DNA of 64,000 nt from Advenella sp. FME57 (lineage in GTDB: Bacteria; Pseudomonadota; Gammaproteobacteria; Burkholderiales; Burkholderiaceae_B): contig NZ_JABUXU010000012.1 of the NCBI RefSeq assembly GCF_014897675.1, forward strand, positions 62,001-126,000, given 5' to 3'. Made by a program: the position numbers and the translations under genes. Numbering within the stretch: position 1 is the first letter of the stretch; every line of letters begins with the position of its first letter. Shown in pieces: positions 1-9,058 of this stretch. The notes under the pieces are model-generated. The model made no database searches, was not told the origin of the DNA, and was given only the letters and a program-made list of their open reading frames with translations.

Positions 1-1
1 A

Positions 2-247
2 CTTTTTGCATCTCCCGTTACTACAGGGGCGTTATTTACGCTCAAGGCTTTTGTGGTCACCGTATTAGGCGGGTTGGGAAATATTGGGGCAGCCATTATT
101 GGCGGACTGCTTCTTGGTCTTGTTGAAGTTATGGGGGCCTCTTATCTTGATTCGGCCTATCGCGACGCATATGGACTGTTAGTATTTATCGTTGTTTTAT
201 TGATCAAGCCAGAGGGGCTCTTTGGAAAATCGGTGAAAAGAGTATGA
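2..247 (+). CDS. livH: Branched-chain amino acid-type ABC permease, C-terminal end (partial)
   Basis: This is the last roughly 80 codons of a LivH-type inner-membrane permease; the start lies outside the window. The visible part has two hydrophobic segments and the family C-terminus (GGLGNIGAAIIGGLLLGLVE, then an IKPEGLFG motif before the stop). It overlaps the next permease by an ATGA junction (244-247), so the genes are translationally coupled. It would form the membrane channel with the LivM-like partner. The substrate cannot be read from this fragment; the downstream amidase suggests an amide or amino-acid-like compound. Confidence 0.85.
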   Translation, partial: LFASPVTTGALFTLKAFVVTVLGGLGNIGAAIIGGLLLGLVEVMGASYLDSAYRDAYGLLVFIVVLLIKPEGLFGKSVKRV

Positions 248-1191
248 ACAAACAAATCCTGTTTCTTGTTGGCTTGATTGTGGTTGCTGCGTTATATCCA
301 ATCGCGTCGTCAGCATATATTACGGTTGGAATTTCAGTATTGTTGTTTTCCGGTTGGGCCACATCCTGGAATCTATTGGGTGGTTGGGCCGGTCAGCTTA
401 GTCTGGGGCATGCAAGTTTTGTGGGGCTGGGAGCCTATTTTGTCGCAATTGGCGCGTCACAATTTGAATTGGCGCCCTGGTGGTCGATCTTGATCGCTAT
501 GGCCGTCGCCGTTGTGATGGCTTTTATTTGGGGAAAGCTCACATTCGGTCTGCGCGGTCCCTACTTTTCCCTATCGACCATAGCGATCGCTGAAATTCTC
601 AGATTAGTGGCGATCAATGAAGGTTGGTTGACCGGCGGCGCATCTGGCGTATTCATAGAAACACTGCCTGAACCGTTGGGAATTGACCTGTTTGATAAAA
701 CGACACAGTACTATCTGGCGCTGATTTATGCCGCGATCACAATCGCTATTACCATATTTATTTCCACCCGAAAATTCGGATACGAATTAAAAGCAGTCAG
801 AGACAATGAAGAAGCAGCAATGGCTGCAGGGATCAATCCCAGCGTGATCAAGTTGAAGGCCTTTGTGCTGTCTGGAGTGCTCACGGCGCTGGGCGGCGGG
901 ATCTATGGCATATTTTTATCGTTTATCGAGCCTCACATTATTTTTAATTTGCTGTTTTCCATACAAATTGCATTGACCGTGATTATTGGCGGGCGAGGCA
1001 CAGTTTGGGGACCATCGGTCGGAGCGTTTCTGTTGGTTGTATCAGGCGAGGTATTCCGGACGACATTTGCACAGGCGAATATGTTGCTGTATGGCGCACT
1101 GATATTGATCGTAATTCTTATGCTGCCAAGAGGGATTGTCGGAGAGTATGTGCATAAATTAGTGAGGAGGAAATATGCAGACCGTACTTAA
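244..1191 (+). CDS. livM: Branched-chain amino acid-type ABC permease LivM
   Basis: A 315-residue inner-membrane permease with about eight to nine hydrophobic segments and the LivM/LivH signature GQLSLGHASFVGLGAY near residue 55. Length is normal for LivM. It pairs with the LivH-like protein just upstream and with the two ATPases that follow. Its stop lies 17 bases inside the next gene, which fits a tightly coupled operon. The periplasmic binding protein of the system is not in the window and probably lies upstream. Substrate specificity is not evident; HAAT-family importers carry branched-chain amino acids, amides, urea or aromatic acids. Confidence 0.92.
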   Translation: MNKQILFLVGLIVVAALYPIASSAYITVGISVLLFSGWATSWNLLGGWAGQLSLGHASFVGLGAYFVAIGASQFELAPWWSILIAMAVAVVMAFIWGKLTFGLRGPYFSLSTIAIAEILRLVAINEGWLTGGASGVFIETLPEPLGIDLFDKTTQYYLALIYAAITIAITIFISTRKFGYELKAVRDNEEAAMAAGINPSVIKLKAFVLSGVLTALGGGIYGIFLSFIEPHIIFNLLFSIQIALTVIIGGRGTVWGPSVGAFLLVVSGEVFRTTFAQANMLLYGALILIVILMLPRGIVGEYVHKLVRRKYADRT

Positions 1192-1891
1192 GGCTGACAA
1201 TATCAAGGTGCAGTATGGCGGTCTTATTGCTGTGAATAATGTGTCGCTATCACTGACAAAAGGACAGGTGCTGGGTTTAATCGGACCCAACGGTGCCGGA
1301 AAATCGACGTTGTTCAATGCGATCACCGGGTTTACTCCTGTTGCTTCGGGGAAAGTTACTTTTCTCGATAAGGATGTGACCAGACTGCCTCCATACGTAA
1401 GAACACGAAATGGGATGGGACGTACTTTCCAGACAGAGCGGCCTTATGAAGATTTGACGGTATTGGAAAATGTGCTGGTTGCAGCATTTCTAAAAAACCC
1501 AAAACGTAAGGATGCAGAAAGGGTTGCCTTGTCTTCCCTGGAAAAGGTCGGTTTGCTGGATCGAGCAAACCAATTGTCATCAGATTTGAATTTAGCCAGA
1601 TTACGACGGCTGGAGTTGGCCAAAGCTTTGGCGCTTGAGCCTCAAGTTCTGTTTTTGGACGAAATTATGGCGGGATTGAATCCGCCAGCACTAAAAGAGA
1701 TGATTACGTTTGTTCGTACGCTTACCGCAACGGGTATGTCGATCGTCATGGTCGAACATATTATGGAGGCGATCATTCAACTTGCGGATCATGTCGTCGT
1801 TCTTGCCAGCGGGAACAAGATAGCGGAAGGATCTGCTCGTGATGTAATTAATGATGAGAAAGTTATCGAGGCTTATCTGGGGACGGACTGA
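1175..1891 (+). CDS. livG: Branched-chain amino acid-type ABC ATPase LivG
   Basis: A 238-residue cytoplasmic ATPase of the Liv family. It has Walker A (GPNGAGKST, about residues 37-45) and Walker B (VLFLDEIMAGLNP). The ABC signature is atypical: where LSGGQ is expected it reads LNLARLRRLELAKAL, a variant seen in one LivG subgroup, so this is probably not damage. A strong AGGAGG site sits just upstream of the ATG inside the end of livM. The stop overlaps the start of livF by one base (TGATG). Confidence 0.92.
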   Translation: MQTVLKADNIKVQYGGLIAVNNVSLSLTKGQVLGLIGPNGAGKSTLFNAITGFTPVASGKVTFLDKDVTRLPPYVRTRNGMGRTFQTERPYEDLTVLENVLVAAFLKNPKRKDAERVALSSLEKVGLLDRANQLSSDLNLARLRRLELAKALALEPQVLFLDEIMAGLNPPALKEMITFVRTLTATGMSIVMVEHIMEAIIQLADHVVVLASGNKIAEGSARDVINDEKVIEAYLGTD

Positions 1892-2622
1892 TGCAGAAGA
1901 ATGATGTTGACAAATGTGTGTTGAAAGCTCAAGGCGTGGATCTCGGCTATAGCACACTTCAGGTTGTCTTTGATGTTTCCCTGGAGGTAAAAAAAGGCGA
2001 GCTTGTAGGACTGGTTGGAGGAAATGGTAGCGGTAAATCAACCATACTTCGAGCAGTCTCCGGCATGATCAAGCCCTGGAAGGGAAGTATTTCGTTCAAA
2101 GGTGAAGAGATATCTGGACTCGAGCCTCATCAAATGGCAGAGCGGGGGCTGGCGCATGTGCCAATGGGGCGTCAGCTTTTTCCAAATCTGACTGTCAAAG
2201 ACAATATTTTGCTGGGTAGTTATCTACCCCGTCTTCGGGAAAATAGGGAAAAGAATCTTGAAAAAGTCTTTTCATTGTTCCCTGACGTAAAGAATTTCGC
2301 CAATGTAGCAGCAGGCTCATTGTCGGGCGGGCAACAACAAATGGTCGCTATTGGTCGCGCGTTAATGCTGGAGCCGGATTTGCTAATCATGGATGAGCCA
2401 AGCCTTGGCTTGTCGCCGTTATACGTGAAACAGGTTATGCAGGCAATTCGTCAAATTGCCGATCTGGGGTTCCCGGTTTTATTGGTAGAGCAGAATATTA
2501 AACAGGTATTGCAGTTTAGTCATCGTACGTATGTTCTGGAAAATGGGCGCTTGGTTCTGGAGGGACAATCTTCAGAATTATCGGGACACCCCTTGATAAG
2601 AAAAGCATATCTAGGCTTGTAG
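1891..2622 (+). CDS. livF: Branched-chain amino acid-type ABC ATPase LivF
   Basis: A 243-residue cytoplasmic ATPase with Walker A (GGNGSGKST), a canonical signature (LSGGQQQMVAIGRAL) and Walker B (LLIMDEPSLGL). It follows livG with a one-base overlap and forms the heterodimeric engine of the importer with it. N-terminal residues before KAQGVDLGYS are a short extension and a later start is possible, but the coupling at 1891 favours this one. The amidase follows after about 40 bases and is likely cotranscribed. Confidence 0.92.
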   Translation: MQKNDVDKCVLKAQGVDLGYSTLQVVFDVSLEVKKGELVGLVGGNGSGKSTILRAVSGMIKPWKGSISFKGEEISGLEPHQMAERGLAHVPMGRQLFPNLTVKDNILLGSYLPRLRENREKNLEKVFSLFPDVKNFANVAAGSLSGGQQQMVAIGRALMLEPDLLIMDEPSLGLSPLYVKQVMQAIRQIADLGFPVLLVEQNIKQVLQFSHRTYVLENGRLVLEGQSSELSGHPLIRKAYLGL

Positions 2623-2665
2623 ATCTCTACTCGCATGATTTGATCGTTTTTTGGAGGAAGAAGTA

Positions 2666-4051
2666 ATGAACGATTTGCCGTTGGACCCATTCAGTGAAAG
2701 TGGGTTAGAAGGTTTTGCAAAAAATTTCCGCGCCGGAAAGGTTACATCGGAGGCGGTCACGCAAGCTTATATAGAACGCATTAAAAAACTTGATCCCAAA
2801 CTGGGCGCCTACGAAACGGTGGCGTTTGATGACGCGCTTGCAACAGCAAGAGCGATGGATATCCTGATTCAGTCTGGGACAGACCTGGGCCCTTTGATGG
2901 GGGTGCCGATTGCAATCAAGGATGTCTTTGTTATTGCAAAAATGCCTGGGCCAAAAGTGGGGACACGGATGAAAATGCCGGACATCCTGGGTTCTGACGA
3001 GGGAACATTTATTCAAGCATTACGTAAGGCAGGTTGTGTGTTTTTGGGGCAAGCAAAGGCAGTAGAGCTTTGTTTGGGGATTACGGGTCATTCGGCACCG
3101 CTAGGTACGCCATGGAATCCATCTGACATGGAAAATCATCGTGCACCAGGTGGCTCCAGTTCAGGATCCGGCGTGGCAATGTCTGCCGGCCTGTGTGCAT
3201 TTGCCATCGGGACTGACTCTGGTGGATCAGTTCGGGTGCCGGCAGCTTTCAATGGTGTCTTTGGTCTGAAGACGACGGCCGGTTTATGGCCGGTGGATGG
3301 TGCATTTCCACTGGAGCCCCGCGTTGACTCTATTGGATTGCTGACCAGATCGGCAAAGGATGCGTTACTGGCTTTTAATACGATTTCATCCATTTTATTT
3401 GGATATACGTTTAAACCGGGTCGCTCCGGTGCCAGATTGAACCGTTTATGTCTTGGTGTACCCGAAAATCATTTCAGTGATAATGTTAATCCGGAAATCG
3501 ATTTGGCCTTCCGGAGAGCAAATCAGCATTTAGCGTCCGAAGGTTGCTTGTTGGAAAGCGTTACCGTACCTGAGGCACCTGAACGTGCCGGTTATTTCCC
3601 TATTTCCATGCCGGCCGCTTTGCTATCGGTGTTGGGTAAGGATAATTTTCTGGCGCAGAAACAGCTGATGGATCCGGTGATCGCGCAACGAGTAGAGTCG
3701 GGGTTGGAGTCCAGAGCGTATGAGTTTCTTGCTTTAGAGGATAAAAGAACCAAAAGCAGGGAGTCAGTTGCTGAACAGTTTAGCGGCTTTGATGCCTGGG
3801 TCAGCCCAACGACAACAGATTTTCCTCCGTTGGTGTCGGATCTTGATGATCCACAACAAGGATTGCGGCTGGCGCTAGGTATGACTCAGAATACCCAGCC
3901 AGCAAATTACCTGGGATTGTGTGCAATATCTATGCCATTGCCGGTTGAGGGCTTGCCCATAGGTTATCAATTGATGGGCTCACCCAATTCTGATCAAAAA
4001 CTATTGGAAATTGCAGTTGAAATTGAGGCATCGCTTAAACAGCTCGTATGA
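2666..4051 (+). CDS. Amidase, amidase-signature family
   Basis: A 461-residue cytoplasmic hydrolase of the amidase-signature family, which cleaves C-N amide bonds with a Ser-cisSer-Lys triad. The Lys lies in PIAIKDVF (about residue 85), the cis-Ser in GGSSSGSG (about 165) and the nucleophile in GTDSGGSVRVPAA (about 188). The ATG at 2666 is chosen over the in-frame TTG at 2651 because GGAGGAAG sits just before it. The position directly behind the Liv genes suggests that the imported compound is an amide or an amide-releasing precursor. GatA is excluded because gatB and gatC are absent and key neighbours are transport genes. Confidence 0.88.
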   Translation: MNDLPLDPFSESGLEGFAKNFRAGKVTSEAVTQAYIERIKKLDPKLGAYETVAFDDALATARAMDILIQSGTDLGPLMGVPIAIKDVFVIAKMPGPKVGTRMKMPDILGSDEGTFIQALRKAGCVFLGQAKAVELCLGITGHSAPLGTPWNPSDMENHRAPGGSSSGSGVAMSAGLCAFAIGTDSGGSVRVPAAFNGVFGLKTTAGLWPVDGAFPLEPRVDSIGLLTRSAKDALLAFNTISSILFGYTFKPGRSGARLNRLCLGVPENHFSDNVNPEIDLAFRRANQHLASEGCLLESVTVPEAPERAGYFPISMPAALLSVLGKDNFLAQKQLMDPVIAQRVESGLESRAYEFLALEDKRTKSRESVAEQFSGFDAWVSPTTTDFPPLVSDLDDPQQGLRLALGMTQNTQPANYLGLCAISMPLPVEGLPIGYQLMGSPNSDQKLLEIAVEIEASLKQLV

Positions 4052-4075
4052 GCATCATTGTGCGCTGGTTTTGAT

Positions 4076-4111
4076 CTGACAGTCACCGATCCCGGGTCAA
4101 GTAACTGTCAG
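4076..4111. repeat. Inverted repeat between convergent genes
   Basis: The arms CTGACAGT and ACTGTCAG are perfect 8-bp complements separated by 20 bases. The repeat sits between the convergent amidase and MlrC-like genes, a position where a bidirectional terminator would be expected. There is no T-tract on either side, so it is not a clear intrinsic terminator. The rest of 4112-4336 shows no gene. Confidence 0.4.
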
Positions 4112-4336
4112 GTTTGGTCTGAATAAGTGTGAATGACTTATGATATTAAAGTCACCCGGGCGCGCTTTGATGATCTATCGGCGCATATTCCGTCTGGCAT
4201 AACCAAAGCCCTATAACTAAACCCCTCAAACAAAGCCCCATCGTCGCGGCCCATAGGCCAGAAAGGACAATTGCCGTTCCTGGACCGATCACCGATTTTA
4301 CGGCCTGATATGCGTAATCAAACCGCCGGTATACGA

Positions 4337-5854
4337 CTACGGTATGCCTTCGGCATGCGCCAAGGTGGCCCCGCTGTCCAGGGGGTAAATGGGGCGGGAC
4401 AGATGCCGGAACGGGAAAATGTCATAGTCTGAGCTGCAAACGCCCGGGCCGGCAATCAGGACGATATGTTTGGCGTCTTGTTCAAATCCAGCTCTGAAAT
4501 GCTGGCGCGATTTAATCAGCACATATTTCTTGCTGAAAGGGTCAATGCCGGCGTGGGTAAATACGCCCACATCATAGGGTTCCTGGGGCTTTTCCGATAC
4601 AAATATGGTCACGCCGTTGCTCTCCAGAACCACGGTGCGGCCCAGGCTGAGCCACATCCCGGTAAACATGGGGCCGGTAATCTGAAAATTGCCATCTGTA
4701 ATATTGACGATTTTGCCGGTAATTCGAAGTGGCTGACCTTTGAGTTCGAGTTCGGGCATATCCGTTTTTCCGCCCAGATCGATCGTTACTGTTTCCCCAA
4801 TTCCCGACTTAATGAGCGTATCCACTGCCTGTGGATCCCAGATCGGTCCGGCAACCACATCTGTCAGTTCCTGTTTCATGACTTCTTCCAGAACGGCCAT
4901 GACATCTGTGACACCGCCCGCACCACAGTTGTCGCCATGATCGACAAGAATGACCGGGCCTTCTTCGAGCTGCTTTGCCTTGGCAATGGATGTTGACAGG
5001 GGCTCTACGTCATAGACAAAATCCTGTTTCCTGGACCATGCCATATTGCACAATTCATTGAGCAATAGCTGCGCCTGAGCAGTTTTGTTTTTTTCGGCAA
5101 CGATCACCACTGATAGGCCCACATGGGGGATATCGGCCAGCGGGAATCCACCGAAAACAGACGCATTCAGCACCACGCCATCAGCCTCGGCCTGCATGGC
5201 CCGGTCCATGATGTCTTTCATGGGTTGACCCGACGGCGTTTGTTTGAGCATGTGTGTCAGCATTGGCAGACGGCGCCAGAGAATGGTAGTTTCCAATTGC
5301 TCAGACAGGATTCTTTTGAGCGTGCGCCCGGCTCTTTCCCCAGTCTCATAGATGTCTACATGAGGATAGGTGCAATAACCCGTAATCACAGTTGCATTAC
5401 GAATGAGCGCCTCACTGAAGTTGGCATGAAAGTCCAGGGCAACAACGACCGGTACCTGTTCCGGCACCACCTGCCTGATACGGCGCAGCAATTCACCTTC
5501 GGCATCGGGGTACCCTTCGGCCACCATGGCGCCGTGCAGATCCAGCAATACTGCATCACAACCTTGTTTTACAGTAGCGATGACGGTATCGGCAATATGT
5601 TCAAACGCGGCTTTCTGTACGGTGCCACTGGGTACTGAGTTGGCAAGGATGGAGAAGGCCACTTCGGCGTCGAGTGAGGCGGCCAGATCCATATAGGCGG
5701 CGGCCGCGCTATTGGTGTTCTCACACAATTGTATTGCCTGTTGGCCATAGGCCGGGCCATCTGTTTTGGTTCCGCGACAGAACGAGTGCAGTTGCGTCTG
5801 GATCGGCGAAAAAGTATTTGTCTCGTGTCGGACCAATGCTACGACCACTTTCAT
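4337..5854 (-). CDS. M81-family metallopeptidase, MlrC-like
   Basis: A 505-residue protein of the MlrC/DUF1485 family, normal in length. Visible motifs are HETNTFSP near residue 10, LLDLHGAMV and ALDFHANFS with likely metal-binding Asp/His residues, and a C-terminal domain with DHGDNCGAGG. The founding member, MlrC, hydrolyses linearised microcystin, but most homologs sit in catabolic operons with unknown amide substrates. It starts 25 bases after the Bug gene and is probably cotranscribed with it, suggesting that the imported ligand is this enzyme's substrate or a relative. No signal peptide is seen, so it is cytoplasmic. Confidence 0.85.
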   Translation of the reverse strand: MKVVVALVRHETNTFSPIQTQLHSFCRGTKTDGPAYGQQAIQLCENTNSAAAAYMDLAASLDAEVAFSILANSVPSGTVQKAAFEHIADTVIATVKQGCDAVLLDLHGAMVAEGYPDAEGELLRRIRQVVPEQVPVVVALDFHANFSEALIRNATVITGYCTYPHVDIYETGERAGRTLKRILSEQLETTILWRRLPMLTHMLKQTPSGQPMKDIMDRAMQAEADGVVLNASVFGGFPLADIPHVGLSVVIVAEKNKTAQAQLLLNELCNMAWSRKQDFVYDVEPLSTSIAKAKQLEEGPVILVDHGDNCGAGGVTDVMAVLEEVMKQELTDVVAGPIWDPQAVDTLIKSGIGETVTIDLGGKTDMPELELKGQPLRITGKIVNITDGNFQITGPMFTGMWLSLGRTVVLESNGVTIFVSEKPQEPYDVGVFTHAGIDPFSKKYVLIKSRQHFRAGFEQDAKHIVLIAGPGVCSSDYDIFPFRHLSRPIYPLDSGATLAHAEGIP

Positions 5855-5879
5855 GCTGTTACCCTGTTACGTGAGGTTG

Positions 5880-6863
5880 TTACTGTTTTTCCAGGCCGGA
5901 GGCTTCGACCAGTTTTTTGTACCGCTGGGTTTCTTCGAGAATGAACTTGCGGCTTTCGGCCGGCGGCGTCAATACGGGTTCATAGGCAAACAGATTCAAT
6001 GCATCTGTAAAGTCCTTGTCGTGCTCGCCTTTTTTTATTGCCTGATACAGCTTTTCGATAATCTGGGGCGGCGTGCCGTTTTTTACTACTACCGAAAGAT
6101 TCGATTTGACGGTCAGCGCTTTGGGATCGTCATAGGATTGTGTCTTAATGGAGGGGATTTTCTTCAACGGCTGCGACTGCAGCACTGCCAGCGGCTTGAC
6201 TTTGCCACCCTCGTAATAGGACATGGAAGAGCCTGCGACATCGATATGAGCCGTAGTGACACCGCCGATCAGATCGGAGACAGCCGGTGGCGAGCCGCGG
6301 TATGGAATAATTTCAAAATCAAGCTTGTTTTCTTTTTTCCATTTATCCAGCGCCAGATAAGCCGAGCCGCCAATGGTGTTCACGCTGATGGAAGCCTTGT
6401 TCGGATTGTCAATCATGAACTTTTTCAGATCTTGCATTGAATTGAACGGGCTGTCTTTGTTTACGATAAGCCAGTGAGCGTAGGTATTGAGCACGGTAAC
6501 GCTGGTGAAGTCCTTGTCGCCGTCATAGCGTGGCTCCTTCAATAGAAAGTTATTGATATTCAATGTGTTGTCGCTGGCCACGAACAAGGTGTAACCGTCG
6601 GCCTTATCCTTCATGACTGACAGCGCGGCCGGAATCGTGCCACCACCTGCAATATTTTCCACGACAGCGTTGTTGCCCAGGTTTTCAGACAGTTTCTTGG
6701 CAACCAGGCGCCCAAGAATGTCGGCCGAGCCGCCGGCCGGATAAGGAACAACGACGCGAAATGGTTTGGCATTTGGCCAGTCTGAATCGGCCGCGTGGGC
6801 CGGTACGCTGGTTAGCGCGACGAGGGTCACCGATGCGCAAAGCAATGATTTCATAATTTTCAT
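5880..6863 (-). CDS. Bug/TctC-family periplasmic solute-binding protein
   Basis: A 327-residue secreted protein with a clear Sec signal (MKIMKSLLCASVTLVALTS, then a PAHAA cleavage region) and the family opening PFRVVVPYPAGGSADILGR. Bug proteins bind carboxylates or related small acids in the periplasm and are greatly expanded in Alcaligenaceae. No TctA/TctB membrane partners are nearby, which is usual for orphan Bug proteins. The site GGAGACAAA precedes the ATG. It is first in an operon with the MlrC-like gene and divergent from a LysR regulator. Confidence 0.9.
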   Translation of the reverse strand: MKIMKSLLCASVTLVALTSVPAHAADSDWPNAKPFRVVVPYPAGGSADILGRLVAKKLSENLGNNAVVENIAGGGTIPAALSVMKDKADGYTLFVASDNTLNINNFLLKEPRYDGDKDFTSVTVLNTYAHWLIVNKDSPFNSMQDLKKFMIDNPNKASISVNTIGGSAYLALDKWKKENKLDFEIIPYRGSPPAVSDLIGGVTTAHIDVAGSSMSYYEGGKVKPLAVLQSQPLKKIPSIKTQSYDDPKALTVKSNLSVVVKNGTPPQIIEKLYQAIKKGEHDKDFTDALNLFAYEPVLTPPAESRKFILEETQRYKKLVEASGLEKQ

Positions 6864-6925
6864 TTTGTCTCCATTTGTGGAACGAATTATTTAATAAACT
6901 GGAATTTGTAGTTTAAATTCACCAT

Positions 6926-6939
6926 TTAGATATGTCTAA
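6926..6939. promoter_or_regulatory. Candidate LysR operator in the Bug/LysR intergenic region
   Basis: The sequence TTAGATATGTCTAA is a dyad (TTAGA and TCTAA arms with four bases between them), and a further ATCTAATAT half-site follows around 6949. It lies in the AT-rich spacer between the divergent Bug and LysR genes and fits the T-N11-A pattern of LysR binding sites. The assignment comes from position and symmetry only. Confidence 0.45.
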
Positions 6940-6973
6940 TATATAATTTATCTAATATCCATTTATTTTAAAT

Positions 6974-7927
6974 ATGGTAATCATGGACGAGCATCAGTTG
7001 CGCTGCTTTGTGACGGTGGTAGAAACCGGCAACCTGTCTAAGGCCGCCAGGCTTTTGAACATGACTCAACCGCCGCTGAGCATATTGATCCAGAAGCTAG
7101 AGCAGTCTCTGGACGTCGCGCTGTTTAACCGGCAGAAGAACCGGCTCGTATTGAGTGAGCCAGGCAGGCTTTTTTATATCAGGGCCAAAGACATTCTGGC
7201 CTCCTTCAAAACATTGCGGCATGACGTAAAGAATAATGCCGCGGGTACAGAAGGCAACGTATCCATCGGCTGCTCAACGGCGGCAAGTCTTTTCATCCTG
7301 CCACTTGTGATGCAGCGCATCCAACAGGAACGGCTCAATATCACGGTGAATGTTCGGGAAGGTGAAAGCTCCTATATTTTGAATGGCATACGCCGCAATG
7401 AGCTTGATGTAGGAATTATCAGGACCCGTTTTCAGTCAGAGGATCTGGTGGTGCGTACCCTGATTACAGAACCGCTGATGCTCACGGTTGCACAAGATCA
7501 TCCCTTAGCAGCCCGGCAGGACGTGACGCTCGTGGATCTGGCGCAGGAGAACTTCCTTTTGCACTCGAGCACCGATAGCAATGGCATACGCGAGCATATT
7601 CTTGAAGCTTGCAGCACAGTGGGTTTCAATCCAAAGATTGTGTATTCTGGAAATGAGACCTTGCCCATGTTGATGATGATTGAGCGCGGCATTGGCATTG
7701 GTTTTGCGCCAAAAATGTTTGAAAAAGTCTTTACCGGCCACCGTGTGAAATTCATTGAATTGCTGCAGCCGAAACTGACCAGCCAATTGAATCTGGTGAC
7801 AGTGAAGTCGCGTGCGGAGTCTGCTGTTACGACTCGGTTTTTGAAGATTGTGGCAGAGGTATTGGATGAGAAGTCAGCACGCTTGGGCAGCGTACCTGAA
7901 ATGCCGCTACGAGCCATCCGCGAATAA
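6974..7927 (+). CDS. LysR-family transcriptional regulator
   Basis: A regulator of about 317 residues with an N-terminal winged helix-turn-helix (LRCFVTVVETGNLSKAARLL through IQKLEQSLDVALFNR) and a periplasmic-binding-like effector domain. The in-frame ATG at 6983 (MDEHQLRC) is an equally good start; neither has a strong ribosome-binding site. It is divergent from the Bug-MlrC operon with a 110-bp AT-rich spacer holding a dyad, so it very likely controls that operon in response to its substrate. Confidence 0.9.
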   Translation: MVIMDEHQLRCFVTVVETGNLSKAARLLNMTQPPLSILIQKLEQSLDVALFNRQKNRLVLSEPGRLFYIRAKDILASFKTLRHDVKNNAAGTEGNVSIGCSTAASLFILPLVMQRIQQERLNITVNVREGESSYILNGIRRNELDVGIIRTRFQSEDLVVRTLITEPLMLTVAQDHPLAARQDVTLVDLAQENFLLHSSTDSNGIREHILEACSTVGFNPKIVYSGNETLPMLMMIERGIGIGFAPKMFEKVFTGHRVKFIELLQPKLTSQLNLVTVKSRAESAVTTRFLKIVAEVLDEKSARLGSVPEMPLRAIRE

Positions 7928-8034
7928 TGATGAAAGAGCTTTGCTGATATGTGTCGCGGCAGTGGGCAGGCTGCGGCGCGGTTCCTGCATGTGTGAATGG
8001 CAGATAATTCTGGACGGATCCGGGCGCGCTTTCG

Positions 8035-8460
8035 CTATTCGATCGCTGCTAGTCCGTCCACTTTTTCTGCTACCGCGTGAGCCGACACAATGAGATCGGT
8101 GACAATCCGGTCGTCTATGTTCAAATCACCTTCATATTCACCCAGGTTACGAATGCCATGACACTTGTCCAGTACCCGCCAGACTTCGGGCCCCAAGCCC
8201 AATGTGTGCGGTAGTAGCTGGAATACGATATATCGGTGCTCCGGTCTGTAGCCATGCCAGCGTAAAGCTGCCAGGCACAGGGAGTGTGCGGCGTTGTAGG
8301 CCAGGTCAAAGCGGCTTTCTATCGACAAAGATGTATTTTGGGCGTCGCGCAGGCGTGCGTGGCCCGAGCGCTTAAGGCCTTCGAATTCCCGACGGTCTGG
8401 CGGTTCAGCCTTGAGTACCTTGCCCGGACCGGTAAGTTTGTTAAACGGGGAGAGCATCAT
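8035..8460 (-). CDS. HEPN-domain-like protein (probable toxin partner of MNT)
   Basis: A small 141-residue, largely helical protein. Its central part (SRFDLAYNAAHSLCLAAL) and the RNLGEYEGD stretch resemble the HEPN fold proteins that pair with minimal nucleotidyltransferases. A classical RX4-6H ribonuclease motif is not convincing: the clearest basic/polar motif is CHGIRNLGEYEG. The ATG at 8460 is preceded by CGGAG and overlaps the end of the nucleotidyltransferase gene by 20 bases, so the two are coupled. In HEPN/MNT systems HEPN is the toxic RNase and MNT neutralises it by AMPylation. Function here is inferred mainly from the partner. Confidence 0.65.
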   Translation of the reverse strand: MMLSPFNKLTGPGKVLKAEPPDRREFEGLKRSGHARLRDAQNTSLSIESRFDLAYNAAHSLCLAALRWHGYRPEHRYIVFQLLPHTLGLGPEVWRVLDKCHGIRNLGEYEGDLNIDDRIVTDLIVSAHAVAEKVDGLAAIE

Positions 8461-9058
8461 CGGCTCCGATAATCCAGATTTTGGGCTGAGCCAGGACGCG
8501 GGTCAGAAAGGACTCTTTTGCGGCCATTCTTTTTGCAAATTCAGCCTGCGTCAGAATCGTTGGATTGACGGGGCGGCCGATTGCGTGGCTGGCCTCTTCA
8601 AGTGCGGCGTAGGCCTCGCCATAGCTGATTGAATCGGAAAGCAGCATGAGATCGACATCGCTGGTCGCCGTGTCGGTTTTCTTGGCTATTGAGCCATATA
8701 TAAATGCTGCCGCAATGTGTGGCGCCAGCGGAGCGAGTGCGTTGCGGATGGGTTCGGCCACCCCGATGGTTTTTTGTACGATGGCGCGCAGTTCGCCAAA
8801 AATGGGCGAATGCTGGTTTGCCTGATAGTGTTTCTGATTGCCTCTGCGTGTGGCCGTGACCAGCCCGCTGTCAGCCAGTGTGGCCAATTCGCGCTGTACG
8901 GCACCGGAGCCGCTGCTGGCCAGGTTGATGATTTCATTGGCATAAAAGCTACGGTCCGGCTGGCCAAACAGGATTCGCAGCACCTGTTGCTTGGTGCTGG
9001 AAAACAATGCATTCGCCAGACTGACTGACGGTCGAGACGATGATGTTGGAATACCCAT
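8441..9058 (-). CDS. Nucleotidyltransferase with N-terminal winged helix (MNT antitoxin-like)
   Basis: Residues 10-90 form a winged helix (STKQQVLRILFGQ, YANEIINLASSGSGAVQREL). A minimal nucleotidyltransferase domain follows with IYGSIAKKTDTATSDVDLML, the GS...DxD motif of MNT enzymes. The reading frame is open to a TTG at 9079, but the first codons lie inside an inverted repeat that also carries TATAAT (9069-9074). If that is the promoter, only the ATG at 9058 or a later codon would be transcribed, giving a nearly leaderless message. It is the first gene of a coupled pair with the HEPN-like gene, and the fused DNA-binding domain suggests autoregulation. Confidence 0.75.
   Translation of the reverse strand: MGIPTSSSRPSVSLANALFSSTKQQVLRILFGQPDRSFYANEIINLASSGSGAVQRELATLADSGLVTATRRGNQKHYQANQHSPIFGELRAIVQKTIGVAEPIRNALAPLAPHIAAAFIYGSIAKKTDTATSDVDLMLLSDSISYGEAYAALEEASHAIGRPVNPTILTQAEFAKRMAAKESFLTRVLAQPKIWIIGADDALPV

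Noticed and set aside
1175-1891. LivG as a broken ATPase because LSGGQ is missing
   Set aside because: The replacement motif with RLELAKAL is a known LivG variant and Walker A and B are intact.
4076-4111. Hairpin after the amidase as an intrinsic terminator
   Set aside because: The stem is only 8 bp with a 20-base loop and no T-tract; kept only as an inverted repeat.
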